Assembly (NCBI GenBank): GCA_024280215.1
Contig: JAJRQO010000032.1
Location: forward strand, 102,703-166,702
Direction: 5' to 3'
DNA: 64,000 nt
Source: Candidatus Zixiibacteriota bacterium
Lineage (GTDB): Bacteria; Zixibacteria; MSB-5A5; GN15; FEB-12
Shown here: piece after piece, positions 32,853 through 42,285 of the stretch
Layout of the letters: each line of letters starts with the position of its first letter
Numbering within the stretch: the first letter of the stretch is position 1
Notes under the pieces: model-generated
Databases searched by the model: none
The model's input: only the letters and a program-made list of their open reading frames with translations
What the model was told of the DNA's origin: nothing
Position numbers and translations under genes: made by a program

Positions 32853-34493
32853 GTGACTTTTGAATCGTATATGATACTGTTGCTTCTCTTTTGTGTTGTA
32901 ATTCTCATAGTATTACTCTATAAGCGAATAAAGGGCGAAAGAAAGCATCAGGCTATTATCCAGGATTTGTCGATGCATGAACTTTCTGAGTTTATGAAAA
33001 AAAACTCAATCGATGGGTCTATTAGTTCCGTGGCACGGATTTTTTCTGATATCTTAAGAAAAACTTTTAAGTGTGAATATATTGTTTTTCTCAGAAAAAA
33101 GAGAGGTATGCTTGAACTCAACTATTACCATGGTATAAAAGCGTTCAACCGAAATGATTTTAAACTTGAATATTCAAGTGAGTTGATGAAGGTCTTAAGG
33201 GAAGATTTCTTCCCGCGTGATGTTTCTGCGATACAAAAATTTCTTTCTCTAAAATTTAAAGCTAAAATTGAACAATTTCAGATGGATAAATATTTTCCAG
33301 TATTTTGGCGAGATAATCTTTACGGTTTTTATATTATTAAGAGTAATACAGAAATTAATTCAAACTCATTCAATCTTGTTATTACTCAGTTAGCACAATC
33401 ACTCGCAGCGGCATATCATATCAAATGGCATGAATCTAAAATTGAACAACTAAGCATGCGTTCATCCAATAATCGACTGGAAACAAAGTTCGCCGATAAA
33501 GACAAGCCAGTCGAGCGAGTATTGAGTCTGTTGAAAAATAAAAAGACAGATGCTATTATTCCTCAGATTATAAAAAGCCTTCAGGAAACTTCACAAGTTG
33601 ATGACCTTGTTCTTATGTATGACACTAAAGATTCTTCTGACATTGAGCTTCTATATACAGGGAAACACCCTAAAGGAATCGAGAAGCCAAAGAGTGATGA
33701 GCTTGGTGTAGTAACTGAATCGTTGAAAAATAAAAATATTGTCTCGTTGGATGAGTTAAATAAAATTACATCAAATCGTATGCCGTGGCTTCAGAGTCTC
33801 AAGAAAGCTCATCTAACCTCTATTACTACAATTCCTCTTTCAGATAGTCGTAATGGGCTGCTTGCTTGGCGACAAAATGGAGATTCGAGCCTTGTCACAA
33901 GTCGTATTGAGATTTATAAAAAATATCTTGTTGATGTTTACGAAAATGTTGCCGAAATGGAGACTCTTGAAGAGTTGTCATTTACTGATAACCTTACGTC
34001 TCTTTCAAATAGACGGTACTTCTTTAAGCGTTTACATGAAGAGTTAAGCAGGGCTGAAAGATATAAGAGGAAGTTAGCATTAATCATGTTTGATATTGAT
34101 GAGTTAAAAAGTATTAACGACACGTATGGGCATCAGGCGGGAGATAGAATTATTCGTCAGGTTGGTTCAATCTTAAAAACATCTATCCGAACTATTGATG
34201 TTGTCGCGAGGTATGGTGGTGATGAGTTTTGTATTATTATGCCCGAAGCAGATGAGGATACCTGTTTTAAGTTTGTTGAAAGATTGAGAAAGAAAATTAT
34301 GAATTCAACTTTTATTCTTGGTCATGCTCAGGAATCGCTGAGTTGTACTATCTCAATTGGTATCTCAATATACCCAGATCATGCAACGGAGAGTGAAAAG
34401 TTTATCTACGCAGCTGATATGGCTCTTTTAAAAGCAAAAGAGGCTGGACGAAATCGGTCATTAATGGCTATAAAGTCTACTAAAATTGATTAA
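32853..34493 (+). CDS. GGDEF diguanylate cyclase with N-terminal sensor region
   Basis: A 546-residue protein: a membrane helix (about 6-22), two GAF-like sensory segments (about 50-190 and 225-365) and a C-terminal GGDEF domain (about 375-540) that makes cyclic di-GMP from two GTP. The active signature GGDEF is intact at 455-459, and an RxxD inhibitory site (RTID) lies five residues before YGGDEF's first Gly, so product inhibition is likely. GTG start with AGAGGAATCAAG upstream. It lies between a partner-switch operon and an exopolysaccharide operon, a plausible output target for c-di-GMP. Confidence 0.9.
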   Translation: MTFESYMILLLLFCVVILIVLLYKRIKGERKHQAIIQDLSMHELSEFMKKNSIDGSISSVARIFSDILRKTFKCEYIVFLRKKRGMLELNYYHGIKAFNRNDFKLEYSSELMKVLREDFFPRDVSAIQKFLSLKFKAKIEQFQMDKYFPVFWRDNLYGFYIIKSNTEINSNSFNLVITQLAQSLAAAYHIKWHESKIEQLSMRSSNNRLETKFADKDKPVERVLSLLKNKKTDAIIPQIIKSLQETSQVDDLVLMYDTKDSSDIELLYTGKHPKGIEKPKSDELGVVTESLKNKNIVSLDELNKITSNRMPWLQSLKKAHLTSITTIPLSDSRNGLLAWRQNGDSSLVTSRIEIYKKYLVDVYENVAEMETLEELSFTDNLTSLSNRRYFFKRLHEELSRAERYKRKLALIMFDIDELKSINDTYGHQAGDRIIRQVGSILKTSIRTIDVVARYGGDEFCIIMPEADEDTCFKFVERLRKKIMNSTFILGHAQESLSCTISIGISIYPDHATESEKFIYAADMALLKAKEAGRNRSLMAIKSTKID

Positions 34494-34625
34494 TATTATT
34501 AGTTCTTGCATTGTTTTAATCTTTACAGTTCAATAAGGGAAGTATATATTAAAATAATATTAATATATGCCGATTTTATCTATATGAAATCGTATAAAGG
34601 GAAACATTATTCGGTTAGGGTTATT

Positions 34626-35609
34626 ATGAAAAGGATTTTCAATATAGTTATTTTTACTGCATTGGTCTTGTCGTTTCAATCGTCGATTTATGCACAGGAT
34701 TATGAAATAGGTAGTGGTGATATTTTAGAAATACGTTTTTGGCAGGAAGCTACATTGAACACAAATGTTCGAGTAGCGGAAAATGGCAAAATAACAATCG
34801 ATATTATCGGTGAAATTGATGCTGCGGGGAAAACAACCACAAAGCTTCAGGATGATATTGTTAGACAAATCTCCCGCCTAAATACACGCATTTCACAGGC
34901 GGTTGTGCGTGTCATTGAATTTAACTATCAACATATTTTCCTCAAAGGTCAGATTATGACTGCTGGGAAACATACCTTTGAAAAAATTCCTGACTTATGG
35001 ACTGTTATCAATGAAGCGGGAGGTATCACAGAGTTTGGTGATCTATCTCGAGTAACTATAATTCGTGGAGGTAAAGATGCTGGGAAAATTGAAATTGTAA
35101 ATGTCTCACAAGCAATCGAAACAGGAACACTCAATAAATTACCCAAAATTGACAGACAAGATACTATTGAAATCCCGAGAACATCGGCTAATCTTCCGAC
35201 AGGTGAATTTGCTCAACAAATTGGAGTAAGGAATCAGTTTTATGTTATTGGTGCGGTTAATGCTCCTGGACCATTAGTCTTTGAAGAGAATATAGATGTT
35301 TTGGATGCCTTAGCACTTGCGGGTGGGCCTGCTGAAAATGCTAATCTTAAAAAAGCACGAATTATTTCAAAAGATGGTATCTACGCACAAACGATTGAAA
35401 TTGATTTAGAAAAATATTCCCATACGGGAAATACTCCTCGATATATCTTGAAAAAAGAAGATACGTTTTTACTCCCACAAAATGAAAGTGGTGGTTTTTT
35501 GGGAATCAATTTAGGTACTGCCGCAACTATATTAGGCATACTGACCTCAACTGTACTTATATACAATCGAGTCGCCTCAGATAATACAACATCAGGAAGT
35601 ATTAGGTAA
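34626..35609 (+). CDS. Wza-like polysaccharide export protein with SLBB domains
   Basis: A 327-residue outer-membrane-associated exporter. A signal peptide (1-23) is followed by the polysaccharide export domain (YEIGSGDILEIRFWQE onward) and SLBB-type segments (HIFLKGQIMTAGKHTF and QFYVIGAVNAPGPL). No lipobox Cys is present, unlike E. coli Wza. A hydrophobic segment near the C-terminus (about 290-315) may insert in the outer membrane. I chose the ATG at 34626 because TTAGGG and then the signal peptide follow correctly; the frame is open to 34506 but that part is not protein-like. The stop is directly followed by the next ATG. Confidence 0.85.
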   Translation: MKRIFNIVIFTALVLSFQSSIYAQDYEIGSGDILEIRFWQEATLNTNVRVAENGKITIDIIGEIDAAGKTTTKLQDDIVRQISRLNTRISQAVVRVIEFNYQHIFLKGQIMTAGKHTFEKIPDLWTVINEAGGITEFGDLSRVTIIRGGKDAGKIEIVNVSQAIETGTLNKLPKIDRQDTIEIPRTSANLPTGEFAQQIGVRNQFYVIGAVNAPGPLVFEENIDVLDALALAGGPAENANLKKARIISKDGIYAQTIEIDLEKYSHTGNTPRYILKKEDTFLLPQNESGGFLGINLGTAATILGILTSTVLIYNRVASDNTTSGSIR

Positions 35610-37109
35610 ATGTTAAAACCAAAACCAGTGCAATCATTAGATGTACGAGAGATTTTTTCTATCTTGAAAAAACGAAAATGGTTAGTAATCATTCCAGTTA
35701 TACTTGTTACTGCTATTGCTTATGGTTCGACCTATTTTATGGCTCCTAAATATGAATCTATGACGATTGTTTGGATTGATAAGCCGTCAAATGCTTCTGT
35801 AGATTTAGAGAGAATTCTTGGAGGAACTAACCGTCGGGAGAGTAGAGAAGAGCAGAGAAGTAGAAGGTTAGCTATTGAAGCAAATCTTTTGTCGCAAGGG
35901 TATCTTTTCCAACTTATCGAAGTTTTGCATATTGATGAAGACCCCGAAATCTCAAGACAAGCTATCAAGCTAAGAGAAACAAATACGACGATATCTCTTG
36001 AGCAGATTAAGTTTAACCTTTTAGTTGAAAAACTTAGAGAACAAATTTCTGTTTCTTTTCATGGAACTGACCAAATAAAAATTGTCGTTGAGTCTGAAAG
36101 TCCTACTATGGCTCGTGATATCGCCGAGCAATTACCTAAGATATTGAAGGCTGAAAAAACTAAAGATGAAATGGAAAAAATTTCAGACAATAGACGGTTT
36201 ACCGATTTACAACTTGAGAAAACCGAACAAGATTATCAAGACGCGATTGATTCTCTAAATAAAGCTCAAGTGAGACTCTCTAAATTACAATTGCCAGAAA
36301 ATATTTCATCAGAAGATAATCGTCTCGATATTCTTTCATCTATTGATAATTTAAATTTAGAGATGAACGATTATCAAGTTGAACTAAAATCAATAGAAAA
36401 GCAACTCCGTGAGTTTCAAATTAATAAGTTGAAGTTTAAATATTCAGATACTCTTGTTGAATTACGTACTATTATCGATGGACTCATAAGTAATTATGTG
36501 AGCATGATGGAAAAGTATACTTGGAATGATCAGAATGTTATAAATATAAATATTCGACTCAATGACAATAATAGAATGCTTGAAAATACAATTACTTCTT
36601 CTGTTGAAAAAGAGTTTTCTTCTTATCCGGAAAATCAAAGAAATCTTTTAGTTCGAAAATTTATAGTTATAGAGAATCTGGACATACTTAATTCTAAAAA
36701 AGTTAGATTAAGCCAATCTCTTCAGAATTTTGATAATAGTGTTAATATGATTCCTAAGCTTGAATCTGATATACAAGAACTTGAAAATCAAGTAGCGGAT
36801 TACAGGCGGTACCGTGATGCCTTTAAAACAGAAGAAACCACAGTTGGGCTTTTGTATGATCGAGCCAAAGAAAGAACGACTTACAAAGTTATTGAACCTG
36901 CCAAATTACCGCTTGAACCTTTTTGGCCTAATAAACGTAACATAATTTTAATAGGTATTGTTTTGGGTATTGCCTTAGGTGGTGCCTTTGTCTTTTTGTT
37001 TGAGCTTTTAGATAATTCTTTCAAAAGGGTCGAAGATATCGAAGAAGAATTGGGTGTAGAAGTTATTGCGACTATCCCTAAAATAGAAAAATATCAATTA
37101 CATCGGTGA
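35610..37109 (+). CDS. Wzz-like polysaccharide chain-length / co-polymerase protein
   Basis: A 499-residue inner-membrane protein of the polysaccharide co-polymerase family. It has an N-terminal membrane helix (about 17-37), a long periplasmic region with extended coiled coil (about 180-410) and a C-terminal helix (about 443-466) after the proline-rich LPLEPFWPNK motif. It sets chain length and links the exporter to the polymerase. The cytoplasmic tail (GVEVIATIPKIEKY) resembles the segment that binds the tyrosine kinase. The start abuts the wza-like stop with no spacing, and a TPR protein follows after 4 bases. Confidence 0.88.
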   Translation: MLKPKPVQSLDVREIFSILKKRKWLVIIPVILVTAIAYGSTYFMAPKYESMTIVWIDKPSNASVDLERILGGTNRRESREEQRSRRLAIEANLLSQGYLFQLIEVLHIDEDPEISRQAIKLRETNTTISLEQIKFNLLVEKLREQISVSFHGTDQIKIVVESESPTMARDIAEQLPKILKAEKTKDEMEKISDNRRFTDLQLEKTEQDYQDAIDSLNKAQVRLSKLQLPENISSEDNRLDILSSIDNLNLEMNDYQVELKSIEKQLREFQINKLKFKYSDTLVELRTIIDGLISNYVSMMEKYTWNDQNVININIRLNDNNRMLENTITSSVEKEFSSYPENQRNLLVRKFIVIENLDILNSKKVRLSQSLQNFDNSVNMIPKLESDIQELENQVADYRRYRDAFKTEETTVGLLYDRAKERTTYKVIEPAKLPLEPFWPNKRNIILIGIVLGIALGGAFVFLFELLDNSFKRVEDIEEELGVEVIATIPKIEKYQLHR

Positions 37110-37113
37110 GATT

Positions 37114-38229
37114 ATGGAAACATATAGATTAAATAGTAAACTTGTAGAGAATAACAAAGAGTACATAATTCAAACTGCCAATGATGTCAGTTTAGGGTTG
37201 GTGGCTACAGAAGTTTACGTCGACGGTGTCCTCACAGATACGGTACAGTTCCCACATCCTGAACGAATCAAGCCTGAAGAAATTATGTCGCTTGTTCAAA
37301 ATACACATGGTGATAAAAAACAAGAAATCGAAACGATGTTATGCACTATAAAAAGTACTCTTGACTCTGCCAAGCCTGACACTATTTGTCACTTAGCTTT
37401 GGCATTTTATTATAAACATTTTTACGGCGAGGCAAAAAATCTACTTTCACAAGTCTTGGTTCTTGATGAGGAATCTCATGAAGCGTATAATTATTTAGGT
37501 TTAACCGAACTTGCCTTAGGGAATGTCGATGAAGCCTTGTATGCTTGTCAGAAAGCAATAGAGTTAAAGCCTGAGTATGCTGATTATCGTAATAACTTGG
37601 GAGAGGTGTTTCTCGCATCAGGAAAATATAACAATGCTACCAAAGAATTCTCAAGAGCGATAGAAATAAATTTATATTATGGCGATGCCTATTTTAACTT
37701 TGGTTTGACTCTTTTGATGAACGCAATAGCGAAACAAGATACAAAACTTTTTCCAGATTTCATGTCAAAGGCTTACGATTATTTTTCTAAGTCAGCGATT
37801 ATTAATACAGATTATCAGAGTTCTGATTTTGAAAAAGGACTTGCTGTATTAAAAGACCAAAAAATCAATGAGTCTTTTCAAATGATGAAGAGAGTTCGTG
37901 AAAATCTAAAAGAGAAAAATAGAAATAAATCGGCTGCTTACTATATGAAATATGTAATTCATCCAAATTGGATTACTGAAGAAGCAGTTTTAGAGCGTAT
38001 AACATTTTTGGAACATGAGATTGAAAAAAATCCAACTTATGTCGATTTATACGCTGAACTGGGCCGTTGTTATCTGAGCCATGCTCGAATGAGTTGGCAA
38101 AAAGGTATTGAGCAGTATCAAAAAACTATCAGCATTAATGCATCTCTCACTCATGTTAAAGAGCATATTAAAGAGGCAGAACATGTCTATGATGCTATTG
38201 ACCATGTGATGAAGAAAATTACAGATTAG
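37114..38229 (+). CDS. TPR-repeat protein of the exopolysaccharide operon
   Basis: A 371-residue cytoplasmic protein with no signal peptide. Residues 1-90 form a small domain of unknown type (VDGVLTDTVQFPHPERIKPEE); then come TPR repeats from about 92 onward, including DEESHEAYNYLGLTELALGN and YADYRNNLGEVFLASGKYNN, and a last pair near 305-345. It lies between the Wzz-like and kinase genes, so it may scaffold the export complex or regulate the kinase. The function is not known. Confidence 0.75.
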   Translation: METYRLNSKLVENNKEYIIQTANDVSLGLVATEVYVDGVLTDTVQFPHPERIKPEEIMSLVQNTHGDKKQEIETMLCTIKSTLDSAKPDTICHLALAFYYKHFYGEAKNLLSQVLVLDEESHEAYNYLGLTELALGNVDEALYACQKAIELKPEYADYRNNLGEVFLASGKYNNATKEFSRAIEINLYYGDAYFNFGLTLLMNAIAKQDTKLFPDFMSKAYDYFSKSAIINTDYQSSDFEKGLAVLKDQKINESFQMMKRVRENLKEKNRNKSAAYYMKYVIHPNWITEEAVLERITFLEHEIEKNPTYVDLYAELGRCYLSHARMSWQKGIEQYQKTISINASLTHVKEHIKEAEHVYDAIDHVMKKITD

Positions 38230-38239
38230 GATTGTTTGC

Positions 38240-38998
38240 ATGTCACCTAAAAAACATAGTTCAATATTAGATTTTTATGATATAGAAGCACCATACGTTA
38301 CAGAATTCAGACGACTTTTACATGCTGTTACTAATAACGAGAGTAGCACTGAGTTGAAAACAATCATGCTTACTTCTGCGATGCTTTCTGAGGGGAAGTC
38401 GACGGTCTGTTCGTTTATGGCAATTACAGCAGCACTAAAAAAGGGGTTGAAAACTCTTCTTATAGATACTGATTTACGTCGTCCAACGATTCATAAAATA
38501 TTTCAATTAGAAGTAAAGGCTGGTCTCAAAGAAATCTTAGTAGAAGGTTATAATCCCAGGGATGCTATCTCGACAACATCAATTGATAAACTTGATGTTT
38601 TAACTGCAGGTGGGTACTGTGAACATCCCTCAGCAGTTTTTGATGCTGAAGCGATGGGGACTCTTTTTGAAGAGCTCAAGTTTTATTATGACTTTATTGT
38701 GATTGATGCTGCACCGCTTCTGCCTGTTTCAGATCCTATGCTTTTAGCATCAAAAGTAGATGGAATTATTTTAGTAGTAAAAGCGGGTGCAACACAAAAA
38801 GAAGTTGTTCGAAGAGCTGTTGAAATTTTAAATCCGAAGCAGAATAATTTGTTAGGGGTGACTTTTAATAACATGAATCACTCATTACCATATTATTATG
38901 ATTATGGATACTATCAATATGAATATAAGAATAATCGCGCAAAAACAGACAAAAAACCTAAGCAAACAAAAGTGAAACAGGGACGTAAGATAAGATAA
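38240..38998 (+). CDS. BY-kinase-type tyrosine autokinase (CpsD/CapB-like)
   Basis: A 252-residue P-loop protein of the bacterial tyrosine kinase family that phosphorylates itself and controls polysaccharide assembly. Motifs: Walker A around SAMLSEGKST (46-55; Ser-Glu-Gly in place of the usual Gly-Glu-Gly), Walker A' LLIDTDLRRPT (73-83) and Walker B FIVIDAAPLLP. The tail has eight tyrosines between 218 and 229, the typical autophosphorylation cluster, followed by a Lys-rich end. As in Firmicutes, the kinase is separate from the Wzz-like membrane protein. Confidence 0.9.
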   Translation: MSPKKHSSILDFYDIEAPYVTEFRRLLHAVTNNESSTELKTIMLTSAMLSEGKSTVCSFMAITAALKKGLKTLLIDTDLRRPTIHKIFQLEVKAGLKEILVEGYNPRDAISTTSIDKLDVLTAGGYCEHPSAVFDAEAMGTLFEELKFYYDFIVIDAAPLLPVSDPMLLASKVDGIILVVKAGATQKEVVRRAVEILNPKQNNLLGVTFNNMNHSLPYYYDYGYYQYEYKNNRAKTDKKPKQTKVKQGRKIR

Positions 38999-39027
38999 TT
39001 GTTCTTAGTTTTTGTATGAAAGGTCAG

Positions 39028-39891
39028 ATGTCGTCGTTTAAAAATATTTTTACTGTAGATTTAGAAGAGTGGTTTGTTGTAGAGATACTTGCAAAACGCT
39101 ATACCAAAAAAGAATGGAATAAACTTTCATCGACAGTTGTAGATGATTCACTTATTTTACTTGAACTTTTAAATCGTCACAATGTAAAAGCAACTTGGTT
39201 TGTCTTAGGCTGGGTCGCTGATAAATTCCCTGAATTAATTCAAGAAATTTCGTATGCGGGACATGAAATAGCGTGCCATAGCTTTTATCATCGTCGAGTA
39301 GACCAATTGACCAAAGATGAGTTTAAGGAAGATACCGATCTTGCAATTAATGCTCTTTTAAAAGCAACAGGGCACACCCCATTAGGTTACCGAGCTCCAA
39401 GTTGGTCAATAAACAATTTGAACTCATGGGCATTTGAGGCATTAGCTGAGTTAGGTTTTTTGTATGATAGTTCAGTCTTCCCAATTAAACATGATATCTA
39501 TGGTTGGACTGATGGTCCTCGTCGAGATTTTAAAATGAAGTTTGGAACGGGTAAAACATTGATTGAATTACCGGCAACGACCTATACACTTTTTGGAAAA
39601 AATATTCCCGTTGCGGGAGGTGGATATTTTCGACATTCGCCATACTGGTATTCCAAAATGATTATAAAGTCGTTAAATAAATCAGAGCAACCAGCGATAT
39701 TTTATATCCACCCATGGGAAGTAAATCCAGATCTTCCTCAAATTGAAGGTCTATCGAAGTTACAGAAATTTAGAACTTACAGTTCAACCGAACTTCTCAC
39801 TCATAAAATCGAAACATTATTGAGCGATTTTACCTTCACTAATATGGCTGATTATTTAGGTTTATTTAAGAAAAATAAAATCGGCTTTTAA
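39028..39891 (+). CDS. polysaccharide deacetylase (NodB domain, exosortase-associated type)
   Basis: A 287-residue deacetylase that removes N-acetyl groups from a polysaccharide. The catalytic Asp is in TVDLEEW and metal-binding His residues in CHSFYHRRV; GYRAPSWSI and FYIHPWEVNP complete the site. These features match the family found next to exosortase systems (DUF3473 C-terminus). No exosortase gene is in this window. I chose the ATG at 39028, since AAAGG precedes it; an ATG at 39016 is an alternative. It closes the exopolysaccharide operon. Confidence 0.88.
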   Translation: MSSFKNIFTVDLEEWFVVEILAKRYTKKEWNKLSSTVVDDSLILLELLNRHNVKATWFVLGWVADKFPELIQEISYAGHEIACHSFYHRRVDQLTKDEFKEDTDLAINALLKATGHTPLGYRAPSWSINNLNSWAFEALAELGFLYDSSVFPIKHDIYGWTDGPRRDFKMKFGTGKTLIELPATTYTLFGKNIPVAGGGYFRHSPYWYSKMIIKSLNKSEQPAIFYIHPWEVNPDLPQIEGLSKLQKFRTYSSTELLTHKIETLLSDFTFTNMADYLGLFKKNKIGF

Positions 39892-39930
39892 AACCATTTC
39901 CTCACTAATCATATAAGAACGAATCAGATA

Positions 39931-39954
39931 AACTGATAAATCAGTTGTGTTTTT
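39931..39954 (+). terminator. weak terminator-like hairpin after the exopolysaccharide operon
   Basis: Stem AACTGAT / ATCAGTT (7 bp), loop AA, then GTG and five T residues. The stem is AT-rich, so it is weak. Confidence 0.35.
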
Positions 39955-39978
39955 CCATAAAAATTGTTTAATTTCTTG

Positions 39979-40006
39979 TTGAATCTTAACTGGTTTTGTG
40001 TATAAT
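39979..40006 (+). promoter_or_regulatory. sigma70-type promoter
   Basis: TTGAAT (39979-39984), a 16-bp spacer, and a consensus TATAAT (40001-40006), about 50 bases before the ATG at 40057. Confidence 0.5.
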
Positions 40007-40056
40007 AATCAGAAGAGATAATATGTGTATGATAGGTAAAGAAAGAGGAGTATGTA

Positions 40057-40734
40057 ATGCGTAAATTGTTATTGTTGAGTCTGATAGTACTATTGGCTGT
40101 GCCAACTGTTTTTTCAGCACGTAAAAAAGATAAAGCTGGAAAAGTCTCTGATTATGTTTATACTGACAAAAAACATGATTTTTCACTTACATTAAATGAA
40201 AAGTGGAAATACAAAATCCAGAAAAATAAATCTGATTTTAGATTAGTTTTGACTCAGATAAATTACCCGATTCCACCAGAGTACGTTACAGCACCAGACT
40301 ATACCAAAATCCCTAAAATGGTGATGTTTGTTGTAGAGTCCAAACTTGCTCCCAAAGCATTTATTGATTCTTTAGTTAGTCCTTCCTATAAGTCGAAATC
40401 AAAAAAAGAATTGAAAAAAGAGTTTGAAATATTAAGCATGTCTTCAAGTACTGGCTTTGCTCCAGAGAAACTTGTATCCAGAAAGAAAAAAGCACTTAAT
40501 CTTGATGGAAAAACTGGTGCCTATTGGACTGGACAAGTGAAATATACAAATGAAGTATCGGTCTCGGCATCATCAAGAGGTGGCAAGCGTGTGAAAGGTA
40601 TTTATGGTGGAGCAATTGCAGCGATAAAAGATGGAGATAAAATAGTTGTTTTTCACCTTATTGCTGAGTGGAATCACTTTCAATCTGCTTTTAAAGATGG
40701 TTTAGAAATTATTAAATCACTTGATTTTAAATAA
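40057..40734 (+). CDS. secreted hypothetical protein
   Basis: A 225-residue protein with a signal peptide (1-20) followed by a Lys-rich mature part. Strands such as KHDFSLTLNEKWKYKIQ and KLVSRKKKALNLDGKTGAYW suggest a compact beta-fold, possibly PsbP/MOG1-like (a periplasmic fold starting with a short strand-Trp pattern), but I cannot confirm that. AAAGAGGAG lies 7 bases before the ATG and a consensus -10 box is upstream, so expression is likely strong. Probably a periplasmic or surface protein. Confidence 0.65.
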   Translation: MRKLLLLSLIVLLAVPTVFSARKKDKAGKVSDYVYTDKKHDFSLTLNEKWKYKIQKNKSDFRLVLTQINYPIPPEYVTAPDYTKIPKMVMFVVESKLAPKAFIDSLVSPSYKSKSKKELKKEFEILSMSSSTGFAPEKLVSRKKKALNLDGKTGAYWTGQVKYTNEVSVSASSRGGKRVKGIYGGAIAAIKDGDKIVVFHLIAEWNHFQSAFKDGLEIIKSLDFK

Positions 40735-40821
40735 AAAATGTGATTGCTGTTTCATAGTCTGAAGCGGTATCTTGAGAAGATAAAAGCCTATGTTAGGCTA
40801 TGAGTAAGAAGTGGAGTTTTT

Positions 40822-41190
40822 ATGTGGGTTATTAGAGCAGTTCTAATCGCTTTTATTGTTATTGCGGTAATTGCCTTTGCATCCTTTAATCTTAATACGA
40901 ATCAACAGGTTAATGTTGATTTAATCTATGTCAAATATATCGATGTACCACTTGTTACTATAGTTTTCTGGTCTTTTGTGGCGGGGATGTTGGTCTCATT
41001 GATTATGTTTATCTCCGTATATATCAAGCTTTCGGTGCAATTGAGAATAGCGAACAAACGTTCAACAGCCTTGGAAAGTGAAGTTTCAATTTTGAGGAAC
41101 AGACCAATTGAAGAGTCTGTTAATCTGATTAAAGATATAAATAAGGATGATGAACTGAAGTCGCCATTTGAAAGCGGAGAGAATAGATGA
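40822..41190 (+). CDS. LapA-like (DUF1049) membrane protein
   Basis: A 122-residue inner-membrane protein with two helices (about 3-23 and 44-68) separated by QVNVDLIYVKYIDVPLV, then a cytoplasmic helix that may coil. This is the pattern of LapA/YciS, the partner of LapB in control of lipopolysaccharide synthesis. The next gene overlaps it by four bases and encodes a membrane-anchored TPR protein like LapB, which supports the call. Confidence 0.82.
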   Translation: MWVIRAVLIAFIVIAVIAFASFNLNTNQQVNVDLIYVKYIDVPLVTIVFWSFVAGMLVSLIMFISVYIKLSVQLRIANKRSTALESEVSILRNRPIEESVNLIKDINKDDELKSPFESGENR

Positions 41191-42268
41191 TTGAATATAT
41201 CCTCATGTTTTCATTTCTTATGCTTGGTGCAATGGTCTTTTATTATTTGTATGAGCGATTTTTTACCCATAGGTCAAGAACATCCTCAGATATTTATATG
41301 GAAGCATTAAAGAATTTATTAGACGGCCATCAGGAAAAAGCATTTAGTAAGCTTCGAGAAGTTGTCGCAGAAGACTCATCAAACATTGACGCTTATATAA
41401 GACTTGGGATAATTCTCAGAGAGAACAATAAACCTGCTCAAGCACTGCAGGTTCATAAAGATTTGACTCTCAGAGGATCTCTTGCTTCCGATTTGAAAGT
41501 AGAAATTTTAAAACAACTTTATTTAGATTACATTGATTTAAAAGAATATGATACTGCGGAAGCAGCCTTGCGTGAATTGGTTGAAATTAAACCAAAAACC
41601 GATGGGCTCTTATTAAGCTTCTTGAAACCCAAAAAGAACAAGCGAAATGGGATGAAGCGTACGAAACAGCAGTACGGCTTTTAAAAATCGAAGAAAATAA
41701 ATCGAAAAAACCATTGGCTGCTTTTAAGTTTCATATGGGTGAGCAGCTCTTCAAAAAGAGAGAATACCACAAAGCGAGAGTTCTTTTTAAAGAAGCAATT
41801 GGGTTTGACCCACAAAATGTTGACGCCTATTTAGCTATTGGTGATTCCTATCAGGAAGAAAAACGATTTGAAGATGCTCTTAATTTTTGGAATAAAATGA
41901 TTAGTAATGTGCCAAACGAAGGACATCAGGTTATTGAGCGTCTGAAAAAAGTTCTCTTTGATCTTGGTCGTTATGGCGAAATAAATATAATTTGTGAAAA
42001 TATATTATCACACTCTCCTAAAAATCTAACTGCTCGGCTTTGCTTAGCAGAATTTTATGAGAAAAAAGGTGATTCAGATTTAGCCGAAGAGATTCTTGCA
42101 TCAATTATTGATGATTATCCTGATGATATTAAATCTGTAATAGAACTTATTCGGATTTATCTCGATAATAATAATACACAAAAAATTGGACAGCTCTTAA
42201 AATCTATTGATAATAAACTGCACAAAAAAACTATCACATCGCAGCAAGTAAAATCAAAAGCTGTCTAA
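41187..42268 (+). pseudogene. LapB-like membrane-anchored TPR protein, frameshifted
   Basis: Two frames together encode one protein of about 360 residues. The first (from 41187) has a membrane helix (residues 5-24) and TPR repeats to about LREDLVEIKPKTD-like sequence; the second continues in register from about 41612 with LLETQKEQAKWDEAYETA and then further TPRs (starting formally at ATG 41714, KFHMGEQLFKKREYHKARVLF). The break falls near 41605-41615 and equals loss of one base. LapB tethers proteases or synthesis enzymes to control lipopolysaccharide level; its C-terminal rubredoxin domain is not seen here. The gene is real by homology; the break may be a mutation or a base-calling error. 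Confidence 0.75.
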
Positions 42269-42285
42269 ATCTTAGAAATATTCTC

